From: Euphorbia lathyris
Taxonomy: Eukaryota > Streptophyta > Magnoliopsida > Malpighiales > Euphorbiaceae
Reading direction: 5' to 3'
NCBI RefSeq assembly: GCF_963576675.1
Contig: NC_088912.1
Span: 13,911,001-13,975,000 of the forward strand
DNA length: 64,000 bases
In this document: in pieces, positions 24,117 through 36,584 of the stretch
Layout of the letters: each line of letters opens with the position of its first letter
Numbering within the stretch: the stretch's first letter is position 1
The notes under the pieces: generated by a model
The model's database searches: none
Told to the model about the DNA's origin: nothing
The model's input: only the letters and a program-made list of their open reading frames with translations
Made by a program: the position numbers and the translations under genes

Positions 24117-24778
24117 TTATTCTAATTTAAGTTGTCCAATAAGTTCTTACTCTTCAACTGTACTCAATTGGTTCTCATTCACTTCAATTTCAAAATTACA
24201 GCTTGCAGTCAAACTTTTTAGATTTTAAACTTCTTTTCTTTCACTTCAAAGTCCTTACAGTGTACTTGAATTGACTCATGCACCGACTCCAATTGTTTAT
24301 TCAATATACAGAAAGGTTCTTGCAACACTCCTCAAACTTCACTTTTAAAAAACCCAAGTTCTCTTCATTTTATTTGAATTCTTCATTTTGGTGTTGTATT
24401 GACTTCTCAATTGTACTCCAATTGCATTTTTTTCATAGCAAGCTCTTTACTGAACTCTTCATGCTCCTTTTGGACTGAGTCTAGTTCTTTCCTTTTCAAA
24501 TTAAGCATTCCATCAATATCTTTTAGAGCCTCATTCAATTGTGTTTCCTTCGAAGTAAGCTCTAAAGAGAATTTTTGTATCCACTTTCCAAGCAACATAA
24601 TGTTTTTATTTTCTGATTGAAGACCATTAAGCCTTGATTCTACCTCGTTAGACTTAAGTTCAACGTTTTTATCGGGCTGTTCCAGCACTCAAGTGGTTTC
24701 TGCTATATATCTTTTTGGCTTTGAAGTCAAGTTCTTGTCCATTGCTAACTCAAGTTGATCTTCTTCATCTTTCTCCAT
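24117..24778 (-). pseudogene. Decayed coiled-coil protein, possibly FRIGIDA-like
   Basis: Begins at an ATG (24776-24778) with MEKDEEDQLELAMDKNLTSK. After a TGA it continues in the same frame as a charged coiled coil (SLELTSKETQLNEALKDIDG, NLKRKELDSVQKEHEEFSKE, ELAMKKMQLEYN), stops, and resumes with FEVKEKKF-type repeats through further stops. Repeating SKE-KQL and KEL-SVQ-E blocks recall the N-terminal coiled coil of plant FRIGIDA-like proteins, but any long coiled coil could look like this. No FRIGIDA domain is visible nearby. Confidence 0.4.
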
Positions 24779-25262
24779 TAGATAAAAAACCTATGAAACA
24801 AAAAGTAACAAGTACCACTCAATAAACCTATAACAATGCATTAAATGAAAATAGAGGTGAAAATGACAGATTCTATATTTAGTCCACTAACCAAGAAATT
24901 AATACTCCCAATGGAATATCAAGGATATATCATGAGTTTGAGGAAACCTAATATATATAATATATAAAAAAAGATAATAAATAAAGAGAAGTGCATTAAC
25001 GGTGTAAAACATTTATACATCCGAATTCATCCCTCAGAATTCAGATCCCTAACCTTTATACATTGTAAACATCAATTTTAAACGAACTCTAATACAAACA
25101 CAAATAATGTGTAGAAAATGAAAAAGAATTTCTTAAAGAGAAAAAACAAATACCAAGTGAAAAATGGCATTGGGAATGAAGTGATGAGAAAGAAAGAGAA
25201 AGAGAGAGATAAATGGAAGAGAGAATACGAATGGAAATGAGAGAGAGGGTTGGAATGTAAAT
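24779..25262. other. Intergenic, GA-rich stretch
   Basis: No gene is seen. 25185-25250 is rich in GAGAGA-type repeats. Confidence 0.5.
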
Positions 25263-26358
25263 AATACATTATTTATTTAAAGGCTAATTGGTCAAATAAA
25301 CTTTTAAAATTGCTCAAATAAATAGTCAAATTCGAATTGACTGGCTAGTGCCTGTTTAAAAATTGTGGAAAATTTACATTCATATTCAATTTTTATAAAA
25401 TATGTACAACTATATTATAAAATAATTTGAATTTTGTCAAATTAAAAAACCATCATTTTCTTTAACTAATCCACGTATCAATCCTTAAAAAAGGAATTTT
25501 GAAATTCATAACTACACAGTTAGTGTGTGACATTTCTCAAATATGTTTTAATATTTTTGATATATTATTAACTAAATTATCCATATCGATTAAAGTAAAC
25601 ATATTATTTATATTCATGAGTTTTATGTAAAAGACCATAAAATTATTAAGTTGTCCAGTCATCCATATTTAGAATATATTTTTAGGACAAAACATAATCT
25701 AGTTACAACTGAGGTAACTTTGATATAATTTACTCACCCTTGTTGTATTATGATTTTCTATGGAAGTTTGTATTACTAGACATTCTCAAAGTTTCATTAT
25801 TCATTTAATGTGCTATTATTTAATAATTCGTTAACAGCTACCTAAGTTGCAAAGGATCAAAATAGAATTTACTAAACAAAATATAATTTGAACCACCAAT
25901 TATACTAATTATATGCTCTCCACAACATATTTTCGCTCTTCTAATTATTTCTTACACAACTCCGTTAATCTCTAGGAAAAAAAATAGAACTGAAAAAAAG
26001 AGAGCAGAAAATTACTTTTCAATTTTACCATAAGCAATTAGCAACTTCTTATTCCAAAGTCATTAAAATTAATTCAACAACTCTAACTATTTAAATTAAA
26101 AAGTGAGGAGAGTTGCATATTGTTTTGTTCCAATTAAAGTTTAAGTTTACCTGACTAATGGTCCATAAACCCCAAACTGGTAAGTCTTAAATAGGCTTTT
26201 CCATGTTTGAGTTGTTAAGAATAGTGCAGAGGGTATGTTAGTTGCAAAAGTTAACACAAGCTCCATAAATATCTATTTCAGAATTCCTTTCCTTTAGGTT
26301 CAACTTAGCAGTTGAGATACAACAATACAAAATTGTTGTAATTTCCTTGAAAGAGTTA

Positions 26359-26402
26359 CCTTTAATTAAAACAAACTTAGTCTCTGGATGATCTGCTATT
26401 TC
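26359..26402 (-). pseudogene. Possible small host exon in block A
   Basis: On the minus strand TTTACAG acceptor, 44 bp reading EIADHPETKFVLIK, then GTAACT donor. The corresponding part of block B (near 42200) is deleted, so it is unpaired evidence and the call is weak. Confidence 0.25.
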
Positions 26403-26924
26403 CTGTAAACTAGAAGGAAAGAAATGAATGATGTCAAACCAAATGCAGTCAAGTCAGTCATAAATGAAATGACAAGCAAATAAAAGAAGATAACCTGAAG
26501 CCAACCACGTCTCACAACAAAAGAAGATAACCCAATTATCAAATAATTAAAATATCACTATCAGACGGACGACTTCCAACAACAAAACTAATGAGTAACC
26601 AATTTAAACACCGTCATCACCCATTTAAAATATCACTATTACTTAATTGCATAGCATGAATGAGTAGTATGAATTAAAGATGACCATAAGAAATGAAGTT
26701 GATTCCTGACAAGTTTAACAACCATAATCTAGTAAAGAGGATAAGGCCAACACTAATTGAACTAATCATAACAAACTGAAGGATGTTGTATATAATGGGT
26801 TTCGTCAAATTTAAACAGTTCAAGCAAACAAAAAAATCAGCAAAACCAAAATATCAATATGAAACAAGGACCACAGTTTTAGCACACACCATAGATGAAC
26901 TTTTGAAAGTAAATAAAATTTGAT

Positions 26925-27250
26925 AAAGGCATTTGATCATACAACTTATTTACACAATGAATCAATCAATAAAACAAACTGTTCCGAAACATACAACTTT
27001 TTGAATAATGCAAATTTATATGTAAGAGATACATGTTAACATAAACAAGAAATTATTAATTCAAAACCTCAATTTACTTGCTGCCTCTTGTCATTTTGGC
27101 TGTCAGAAGATATTATTTTCGCGGGCCACATTCTGCAATGCTGCTAGAATATATTTTTCCTTTCTTGTTGAAGCACTCATATCTTGGCACCCGTTTTCTT
27201 CATGTTTCTTTAATGTCATTTTTACTGCACAACTAAGTTAAAATGATGTG
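26925..27250 (-). pseudogene. Copy 4 of the repeated decayed exon
   Basis: A TTGTGCAG acceptor near 27230 (minus strand) leads into MTLKKHEENGCQDMSASTRK and KYILAALQNVARENNIF, then TGA. This is the longest open reading of the exon family. The duplicate is at about 42700-42970 in block B. Confidence 0.4.
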
Positions 27251-28238
27251 TTTGTTATATGGATTTCGATTTTTCACTGTCATTCTAGATATGTTCAAAT
27301 TTCATTTGATTTCTTTAACATTTCAATGTAGATCTATTTGGATTTGGCCATTGGTTTTTATTTAAAAAGAAAGAACTTAATAACCATGTCCTTCCATATC
27401 TCTGTGTCTCTCTTGAAGTCAGTATAGAAATTTAAACAATCTTGTTTACAACCTAAATGATCTAGTTAGACACCCATTCTACAATATTGGGACTAATTTG
27501 CCCTAAATATGGAAACTTCATAAGGGAAAAGAACAAATTCCACAAAACATTATATGTATAAACTTAATGATGCAGCTCAAACGTTCAAATTGCGAAACAA
27601 TACATATATAGTAAAATTAGGAGCTTTGGGTAGATTAGAAAAGCAAACAAAATCAGTGCAACAAATATGTAGACAGAGTTTTGAATGGCATCAAAAGAAT
27701 ATATATACAAGTAATGAGAGAGAGTATGCATACATTTCCTGTAAAAACACATGCACAACAACGACTCAGATAGAGAATTCGTTCATTTTTTTTAAGTAAA
27801 TACAATTAAAGATCAGTGTAATTGACTGAGGTAGAGAATAAAAGAGAGGAAGACAATGTTAGTGGATAGCTGATGTAGATATATGACATTTGGAGGCTAG
27901 GGTTTCTATTCATGAATCATGTTTTTGTATATGAAATTTGGGAGAGTACTTTTGCAATTAAATTTTATCTGTTAGGGTTTCTATAAATCATTTTGTTTAT
28001 ATATTTTGAAATTTAGGAATAAGATTTTTATATATTCACTCCATTAACACTTATGTTTTTTTGTAATTTTTTGAGATAATGATGAAATTTGACCTAACAG
28101 TTTTTTAAAAGTGCATATATATTCTTACTGTATGAAATAATTCAACTTTAATCCTAAAATTTCTAAACAATATCAATTTTAGACTTTATTGAGAATTTGA
28201 AAATGGTGGTTTGACTATTATATTGATAAAAAAAAAAT

Positions 28239-28975
28239 CATGTGCAGATCTATCATTTAAGAAAGAAAGAATTAAAAAAAATCTATTAAAATTGGGAAAT
28301 CATCTACAAATCAGAAATAAAAAGAAGAAGAAGTTCAATCCTAATTCAATACTCTTTCCTTGTCATAAGCTGGCTTTGAATCCAACCTATCAATCTGCAA
28401 CAAAAAAAAAAAAAACCTTGACAACTGTTGATTTTATGCATTGAAAACGTTGAATATTTATAAACATCAAGCTCCATTCAAACAAACATGCATATACAAG
28501 ATTTAATTTGGTGGCAAAAAATAGCAAAATAATAAAAATATCATCTGCAGATCTATCATTTAAGAAGGGGAGAATTTAAAAAAAAAATCTATTAAAATTG
28601 GGTTACCATCGGAAAATCTGAATATTTATGCACTGAAAACCTTGAATGGTTATAAACATGAGACTGCATTCAAACAAACTAAAAACAAGAAAGACTACTC
28701 TTGTCCCTAAGATTAAGAAAAAATCTACTCCAACTAGGACATAATTTGCAAATCAGAAACAGAAAAAAAAGTAAGATGTACAATCCTAATGTATCCGTTT
28801 ACAAAAAGCATTCTGTAAACCAAACCTATCAAAGTGCAATCAAACCAATTAGACCTTACACATCTATTCAAATGCATCATGAAATCAGGAAGAAGAAAAT
28901 AACCTTAATAACTGTTGACTTTGTTCACTTAATGCCTTGAACATTTATAAACATCAGAGTGCGCTCAAACAAACT
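28239..28975. repeat. Three imperfect tandem units in block A
   Basis: Units start near 28239, 28541 and 28695 and share GCAGATCTATCATTTAAGAA, AATCTATTAAAATTGGG, CTTGAA(T/C)-TTATAAACAT and TCAAACAAAC words. They vary from about 140 to 280 bp by internal indels. The same array stands at about 46011-46695 in block B. Confidence 0.6.
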
Positions 28976-29103
28976 ACAACTCACAAATTAATTGAAAATA
29001 AACATCAGATTTGTAATTGTTTGTATTGGGTCCATATTTGATTGTTAAAAATGGTGTTCCTCAGATCTGTTGCAAGTTTGGCGAAATAAAAGACTACTCT
29101 AGT

Positions 29104-29204
29104 GGCTAAGATTGCAAAAAGTTGTCGGCGATCAACCATAATAATAGGAGGAAACACCTCTTCCTTTATGTTTGTCACCGCCGACAATATCTGCAATCTT
29201 GGCC
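29104..29204. repeat. Inverted repeat with 48-bp loop (block A)
   Basis: GGCTAAGATTGCAAAAAGTT leading to GTCGGCG (29104-29130) pairs with CGCCGACAATATCTGCAATC leading to TTGGCC (29179-29204), about 22 of 27 positions. On the minus strand it lies just downstream of a TATA-like CTCTATATAATGG (about 29258-29270) and covers an ATG-led reading MMSMATLAKIADIVGGD, so it may be the start of a lost gene. It is conserved in block B at 46821-46921. Confidence 0.5.
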
Positions 29205-30061
29205 AAAGTAGCCATAGACATCATTCTCCCTTTCTCTCTCAACTCATCAACCCCATTATATAGAGAGATCCGCCAGAAAAGGAGGAATGGAGGCCGACGG
29301 CAGCCTCATGGCTGGGGACTAGAAGATTCGGCTATGATGTTTTTCTCTTTAGTTTAGGCTTGTGTGTGGAAGAGATGGAAGAAGAGAAGGGAGGTGGCTA
29401 ATTTGTGTTAGGGTTAGGTTTTGGTATATGATGAATATATAGTAGTAGTTAATGATAGAGTTAATGTGGACCACAAGATCAAAACAAATCAATGGTGTAA
29501 ATTCATCCTTCAAATTAAATAAGAAAAGATTTGGTATTGGTCTTGTATTTGAGTATTTTTATTTAATATTTATTAATAAATTATTTTTAAATATTTATTT
29601 TGAAAATTCAAATTATTATTTATCTTTTGTATAATATGGGTCTTTCAATAGTCCAGTTGAGCTTTAGCATAGTTGTTTATAATGACCATTATTAATACGA
29701 CATCATTATAATGAGTTCTTTAACAAGTGTCAATGACCTTTGTCGCCGATGATTTACTACTAACCATTAAATTCAATTCAAATTAGTTAAACATATTAAT
29801 AAATTGATTATTCTATTTAATATTTATTTGGTATTTATTAATAATTTTTTTTAGCTTTTTTTAATATTTATTTTTGAAATTTAATATTAAAAATTTAAAT
29901 CAATGTATAAGTTTTAAAATTTTAGTGATTTTAATTTTATAAACAATATTTGATGAAGCAAATGAAGATCCCTCCTTATTAGAGGTGTACAAAAAAATTT
30001 ATAGCCACATCCACCTTGGAGATCCTAATTCCTTGCGCCGCCTAGGCTCTTGACTGCTCCC

Positions 30062-31699
30062 TGATGAGTAGTGGGGGTGATAATATGTGTGATATGTGGG
30101 TGAAATAAGTAAGATGTTGCGTGTGTGCTTAAACTCTACTAGACGCTACTACGTAGGGTCAAGTGTACCTCGTCGTATCAAGTAATAATCTGGTTAAGAC
30201 CGGGTATCGAATCCATGGGATTTATAACCACAAGTATTAAACTACTCGGTTCTATTCGTTATCTAGGCGGTGAATACTTTAGGTTGGTTTGGGTGACGAC
30301 TACAAACTACTCCAAAACTACGGTGAGACAGATTTATATAATTCAAACTCTAAAAAAGTGATACGGGTGACGATAAGTTATAATATATAAGAAACAATAA
30401 TTCCGAACATGTACGAATGATAATTTACTCTTGCAAAGACGACTACATGTAGACAGACCGATCCGTGAAGTACTTAGACGACGTGGTTCCTAGTCAAGGC
30501 GTGTCCAATTCGAGGGATCAGAAACTAGGGCCCGTAAGTTCTGTGGCTTGTCAATTCCTACGGTTTTCGGCGTGTTACTTCCGGTAGGGCAACACCTATA
30601 TGGTTCCCTAAAGATAACCCGTCCCTACGGGTCACCGGGTATCGTGTCCCCCTAAACAATAATCAATTACGAGTATCAAAATAAGCAATAAATATCAATA
30701 CGTATAGAGAAACGGAAATTGTAAATCATATATTATAAATGTGGAATGTATAAAAGTGGAATACAACCAACCCTAGTACATAGGAAGAGTACAAGCTAGT
30801 TAACAAATAGAAAGGGAAGAATGATCGGCCCTTAGAACTAGCTAACCAGACTCAAGGACGTCTCGTAGGATTTGGAGGTGGAACTCTCGAGCTTGGTGGA
30901 TACAGATCGAACATAACTTTGACGGAGTGATGGAATAAACGTACAAACTCTCAAGGTGGTAGAGTTTTGTTACATAAAATTTTAAATGAGGAAATGAGTG
31001 TTAATCACTCTTATTTATACACATCAAGCTCGGGGGTAAAATCATAATTACACAAGTTACAAACAAGAATTCACACTATTTTTGCAGGTTTCACAAGGTA
31101 CGCCACGCGTATAAGGTGGTACGCTCCGCGTATCTGCAAGATTAACCCATTCCGTTGATAATTTCTTCGGTCTCGACCAGATTTAGACTTGTTGACTCAA
31201 CCACGCCCCGCGTAGACTAGGATACGCCTCGCGTGGTTGAGCTCGTGGAACTTATTTGCTTGAAATATGCCACGTACGCCCCGCGTAGTTGGGTTCCTGG
31301 AACTTTTATCTTCAATTCACACCTTAGACGCCCCACATACCATGATTTACGCCCCGCGTGGTTGGTGTTGACCATATGGCAATGCTCAGTTGACTACCGT
31401 GTGTTGAGGGGCATTGTTCTACGCACCGCGTGCCCTGTTTGACACCCCGCGTATCCGTGAATTAGTGCTTGATTGTTTTCTTCTTTGTACCTGAAAAATA
31501 CAATCTTTGAGAACCGAGTTAGCTTGTTGTTTATTTTTCTGGAATTAATCAAAAATAAGGAAGTTTACAAAAAACGTAAAATTTATTTTTATTTTGTAAT
31601 TTATTCGAAAACATACTATATTTGTAATTAAACTTGTTTATTAAGCTCGAAATTATACCGTAAATCACGCTAAAAGATAGGGACAAAACGTCCCTATCA
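30062..31699 (-). repeat. 3' LTR of Athila-like copy A
   Basis: 1,638 bp with TG/CA ends (plus strand TGATGAGTAG to ACGTCCCTATCA). The terminal 24 bp form a near-palindrome around GATAGGGACAAAACGTCCCTATC. The tract beside it (TCCGCGGAGCT on the minus strand) is a degenerate polypurine tract. Its partner in block B is 47787-49423. Confidence 0.9.
31100..31452. promoter_or_regulatory. Array of nine 11-bp dyad sites in the LTR
   Basis: The motif ACGCCCCGCGT, a dyad of ACGC and GCGT around three central bases, occurs at 31100, 31121, 31203, 31224, 31276, 31328 (decayed to CACAT), 31349, 31421 and 31442 (start positions). Most copies contain a CGCG core preceded by A or C, the box bound by plant CAMTA factors (family knowledge; binding here is inferred). 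Similar sites recur in the interior (for example 33179-33189 in reverse) and in the leader before ORF1 (about 34997-35175). The array is retained in block B. Confidence 0.6.
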
Positions 31700-33586
31700 A
31701 GCTCCGCGGACTTAAAGTTTTACTTGTCCTCAAGTAAAAGAAGTCGAAAGACAAAGGATTGAGACAATTGAGAAACAAACCTCCGGTTGGTTTTACCAAG
31801 TGCGTGATTTCAAAGCTAAAGTTTTACGAGAAGCTTTCGACAAGTACTTACGCAAGCGAATGAGTGACCAAAACTTATTCGAACCTCCACAATCAAACTT
31901 AGTAGGCAATATTAACGGGGATTGATTATCTTTTGAGAACCCGATTGTACCTCACCAAGGGATTTCACTCTTACGCTCAAACTTTTGGTGGGTCGGTGTT
32001 TTTACGCTCTTCTTTGCGCTTACTCAAAGTCACCTCGAGTTTGCATGTTCATCCAGGCTTTTCCACCTATATTATGGTTTAGGCAATATTAAAAATGGAC
32101 CCGGAGGGGGGTTGAAATGTGGGTGGCTTTTTAGCAGTAAGTGGTTAATTTTTAGAAACTCTAGTCCAAACACCATTTTTATTATTGCATCGCTTTTTCA
32201 TTTGTTTGGCTTTAGCAAGCTCGTAAAATATAACTTGAAATTGCTCGGGTGGAGCTTGAGAATGCCTTTTTGCTCTCTATTTTTGCTTCATTTCTTTTTT
32301 CTTTTTCTTTTTATTTGAGAGCGGCACAAAAACGATTTCAAAGATTTATTGTGCTTACTTGCTAAGGCTCCGGTTTGTTTTGGGTGATTCCGATGCGATT
32401 GATTTTATTGGTATTTGAACACGAGGAAAAAAGGTTAGATGTTAAAAAGGTGTTAGCAAAGAAGTCAGTTAATAGGCTCGAGGGGGTTTCCTAAAGGTTT
32501 ATGAAAACGAGAAAAATAATTTAAGAAATAGTTAGCCTAAATAGGTCCGTTTTATCATCTATTGCCCTTCTTACCAAAATAAGTGTACTTAACCCGGTAT
32601 TAGATGCAAACTATATAAGTTGAGTGAAGTCAAGCTCTCGAAATGTTGTGAAAGAAATAGATTTCTCGTACGAACTCTTTTAGGCTCAAAAATACCTCAC
32701 ATGAATTTCGGGTTAAATTGTGTACTTTCAAGTTCTTGTAAAAAATTTCAAAAATCTCGTCTTTATTGCCTTTTTAAATTTCATTATAGAGATAACTGGT
32801 GGGTTAGGACTCAATGCTTTTGTTTAGTACGAATCTTGGCTTTGCATAAATTCCACAACTTCGAAATCAAGACTTAAATTTCTTAATTAAACTGATCCTT
32901 TGTGTTTCGACGTATTTACTTTTGAAGGCAAATAACGGAACTTTTAATTATTTTCCGAAGAAGGTAGCGTGTCGGGCAATTTATGAGCCAATAAATTAGT
33001 TCAATTATTTTTATTTTTGTTTTTGTTAGTGCAAAACAAACTGTAAGTGCGGGGTTGCACGACCCTCCGCGTGATTAAAATGACGTTAACTCCAAAGACG
33101 TCGGAAAAGAAAAGAAAACGAAAACAAAACGAAAAATAAAGGGGAAATTAAAGAGAAAAGACCTTCAAGTCTGTTTTTACGCGGGGCGTACCAAAGGGGA
33201 CACTCCGCGTAAGAAGTTTATTTTGGGTTAATTTTGGGCAGAGACTCGGATACACGGAGCGTGCCCAAAGGGGCGCTCCGCGTAGTCCGAATTGGAGGCC
33301 CTTATGTATGGAAGAAGGTGGTTCACGTGGGCCGTGTAATAGGATACGCTCCGCATGAACCTTATTAATGCACAAAAAACATGAAAAACAAACACAAGCA
33401 TAAACTTAAATAGCGAGATAGTGGAAAAATAAAACAGAAAGGCGTAAAATAAATGAACCGAACACAGAAATGAAAGGGGAATGAAATTAGATAAATTAGG
33501 AAAAGAAACAACTTACAAAAAAAAACACAAAAGAGAAAAGAAAATATGAAACATAAAACATAAAAACGGGAAAGCAAAAAGAAAAA
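31700..33586. other. Untranslated interior of Athila-like copy A
   Basis: No coding region is seen between the 3' LTR and ORF1. It includes a T-rich stretch near 32280 and further dyad-like CGCG sites at 33179-33355. Long 3' untranslated interiors are usual in Athila elements. Confidence 0.55.
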
Positions 33587-34872
33587 CTATGGTGGCAGAG
33601 GGGGCGGGTTCCCATGGATGTTAAAATGGGTGAAGAAGGTGTTGGTGAAGGCCTCGAAGCTAGCCCGGTCCACTTGCCTTTGTGCCTCGATTGTGTTGAT
33701 GCGTGTGGCGAGGGCGGCCTGGTCCATGACGCGATGAGCCTCTAGGGTGTCGAAGCAGGTGGCAAGAGTGGCTTCAAGAGTGTCAAACCGGGAGTTGAAG
33801 CGAGCCCGATCTTGCCTTTGATTTCCCTCCAAAATGTCCTACCGGGCATAAACCTCTTGGAAGTCGGAGTTGGCGGAGAAGGTGTGATCGAGGGGTGGGC
33901 TAAAGTTGAGGTCAAAGTTCGAGTCCCACTCCTCCCCCTCACGTTGTTGGGCAGCCCCCGAACTTTCACCCGGGCCAGATGGGAAGCGGTGGAGGGTTCG
34001 GAAAGCATTTTTGTCCAAAGGATGGGGGCTGTAGTGGGGAAGAAGGTCGAGAGCGGCTGGGCCAAGAATGAAAGACGCGTGAATAGTGACCAAGTGCCCC
34101 AAACCAATCCCAGCACGCTTCCTCGTGTTCATTTGTTGGAGCATTGTTCCAACGAGGAGGGAGAGGCCGAAAGTGAGCCCCTTTTCACAACAATAAAGAG
34201 CGAGGAGCTCAAGCTTGTTGACTTTGGTGGCCTCGGCTTTTCCCGAGAAATAATAGTAGATGAACCGGTGGAGGAGTTGGAGGATTGGTCGCGGATGCTA
34301 CCCGGATGGAGGTTGGAGATGTGGTAGTCGTCCCGCCCCATAATGGATTGCCAAAATTCACGGGGAATGACTCTGGGGGGCCATTAGGTGAGGCCAAGGT
34401 TTTCACCTTGGTTGGTGAAGGTGGAACGGATCCAAGCGGTGGTGATAGAGCAGGGTTGGTTGTGGAGGCGGAAGGACAAGACGCAACTGACATGGGGACT
34501 GGTGGATGTTAGAGTGGTGAAAAACTCGAGCACCAAAGAGGGGTACACGCGGTGGCATGCACGGAAGAGGTCATGGCATCCGAGGGCACGGAGACGGTCC
34601 TCGAAGGCGTGGCGGAGGTTGTGGTGGTCAAGGGCATGGAGATCAATGAAGGGTAGGGGCATGATCTTAGAACCGGAGATGTTGTGGTAGGCAATGTCCT
34701 CGCCCTCGATGTAGATGTGGAAAGGGGCGCGGTGGTGTATGTTGAGGGGTGGTACTTCATTTTGTTCGGGTGGGGGTGGTGATTGTGTTTGGTTGGAACG
34801 GGAAGAGCGGGCACGAGTGGACCGCGGGGGGCGGATATCGGCAGTTCATTTGCTTCGGGTCATCTTGAGAGG
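33587..34872 (-). pseudogene. ATHILA ORF1-like protein (copy A)
   Basis: Longer version of the copy C ORF. It carries the same start-then-TGA (MTRSK then stop), proline-rich stretch, MPLPFIDLHALDHHNLRHAF, YPSLVLEFFTTL and SFRLHNQP blocks, and the same frame change near 34300. Beyond the cut point of copy C it continues as TRKRAGIGLGHLVTIHASFI, an acidic linker, one further stop, and a C-terminal coiled segment (ARFNSRFDTLEATLATCFDT) ending PPPLPP at 33587. Copy A has an extra TAA near 34384 that copy C lacks. Confidence 0.65.
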
Positions 34873-35271
34873 GAGGGAGGTTGTGTGGGAAAGAAATTAG
34901 GAAGTTGGAGTGAAAGTGAGGGAGAAGGGGGAAAGAAATAGGGGAGTTTAAATAGGGAGGGGGCTGGGAATCCAAGGATTTTTCGGATTTGCAGGGGGAT
35001 ACGCGCGTCGTGAAGGGGCCACACCACGCATAACCCACCCTCTGGACCAAGTTTTGTTCCAATGAGACAAGGTACGGGGGCGTGCCTGGGAGTACACTCG
35101 ACATACTTGGGTCTCTGACCAAAAAGTGGTCCAAATAAGGGTGGTACGCGAGGCGTGCGTCGGAGTACGCCCCGCATGGAAGACGATATTTGAACAAGTT
35201 TTTTTTTCCGTTTTTGGGTGTTATTTATAATGTTTTTGTGGTTTTAATGGCTTTTTAATTTTTAGTGGTTT

Positions 35272-36464
35272 TTAATAAGTAATTAAGGTGGGAGTTAAAT
35301 GAAAATCGGGTGGGGGTATCAATACGTTATTGTTATTGTCGTACGACAAATTAGGGTGTTGGTATCGAGGTCTCCACCCGTTATCATTATTATTGTGGTG
35401 GTTTGAATAGGAGTTTGAGTTAGAGTTATACCTTTGATTACCTCCTATGTAACTTACATTTTCGGTGTCACCTACAAACGGGGTGCCGGTGTGGCAATTT
35501 TGCCTGTCATGATCACCACCACAATGGTTGCACATCAGGACATGTGCATCTTTGAGGCTCAACTGTGCTATTAAAGCGTCTAGTTTTTTATTCATTTCAA
35601 CCATAGAACTTTTTGGAGCCTCTTTCTCTGTGGCGAACGCTTGATGTCTCGGGGGTCCGGCAAGCCGATCTTCTTACCACTGAACGCTTTTTCTTGCGAG
35701 CTCGTTGATGAGCTCATATGCTTCGTTGGCCGATTTCGTAAACAGGTCCCCACCTGCTGCGGAATCCACGGTAGCACGATTAGTAGGTGTTACAAGATCA
35801 TGCTTGGGGATTTCGTGGTGTGGGAACTTCGAAGCAATTTTCGGAACCTCGCCCAATCCGCATGAAGGGCTTCGTACTCGAGTTGCCGAAAGGAAGTGAT
35901 ATCATTGCACAACTTCACCATTTTGGAAGGTGGAAAGTAATAAGAGAGGAACTCCTTTTCGAGCTCGTCCCACGACATGATAGTTTTGGCTTCCAACGAG
36001 TGCAACCATTCCAACGCTTAGCGTGTCAAAGAAAAGGAAAAAAGTTTTAGACGTACGGCCTCAACCGGGACACCATTATGCCGAGAAGTATCGGCACACA
36101 TAAGAAATTTATCGAGATGTTTGTTAGGGTTCTCATGAAGTTCTCCTCCGAATTGACCGAGTTGTTGGATCAATTTGATCATGCTAGTCTTTATTTCATA
36201 TGTGTTGGCCGGAATGGCGGGGGCGACGATTTCGTTTCGATTTTGGGGTCGATGCGGAGCTAGGATCTCCATCATTGTACGGGTGTCGTTTCCTCCTCCA
36301 TTTTGGATGTTGTTCACGGGTTGGATGGGTGGTCTTTGGTTTGCCTCGGGTTGGTTGGCTTCATTGTTGAAGTTGGCCATATTTTCTCTTCGAATCCTAC
36401 AAAGAGTACGTTCAATTTCAAGATAAATAGGAACGAGAGTATCACTCCGAGATCGGGTGTGCAT
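35272..36464 (-). pseudogene. Athila-like gag (copy A)
   Basis: Same protein as the copy C gag, with the shared frameshift (near 35850) and shared TAA after SVQW (near 35674). Additional damage is private to this copy: a TAA where copy C has CAA after FSLTR (about 36018), and a 20-bp deletion that removes the FYHGL region. The zinc knuckle CNHCGGDHDRQNC is intact and is preceded by a three-residue insertion relative to copy C. Confidence 0.85.
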
Positions 36465-36561
36465 GAACTATTAAACAAAATATAGAAAATAATATAAACA
36501 AGAAAGAATGCCTAGACTAACAATAAAATGTTTTTGTTTAATATTGCACGAAAGTATAAAT

Positions 36562-36579
36562 CCCCGGCAACGACGCCAA
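36562..36579 (-). other. Primer-binding site of Athila-like copy A
   Basis: TGGCGTCGTTGCCGGGGA on the minus strand, identical to copy C and adjacent to the 5' LTR that begins at 36585. Confidence 0.8.
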
Positions 36580-36584
36580 AAACT

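Larger units (their letters stand above)
25263..33162. repeat. Large duplicated block, copy A
   Basis: From AATACATTATTTATTTAAAG (25263) this block matches 40623-50814 nearly base for base, apart from small indels and the insertions listed for copy B. It contains decayed exons, a local repeat family, a hairpin, and the 3' LTR plus adjoining interior of an Athila-like element. The match ends at 33162, inside that element's untranslated interior. Confidence 0.9.

Noticed and set aside
25078..25269. A minus-strand hydrophobic frame rich in F, L and S
   Set aside because: It is produced by the GA/CT-rich low-complexity stretch at 25140-25250.
27554..27799. An 81-codon plus-strand frame present in both duplicated blocks (also 45292-45534)
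   Set aside because: Conservation is explained by the duplication. The few differences between copies include amino-acid changes, there is no homology I recognise, and the flanks are non-coding.
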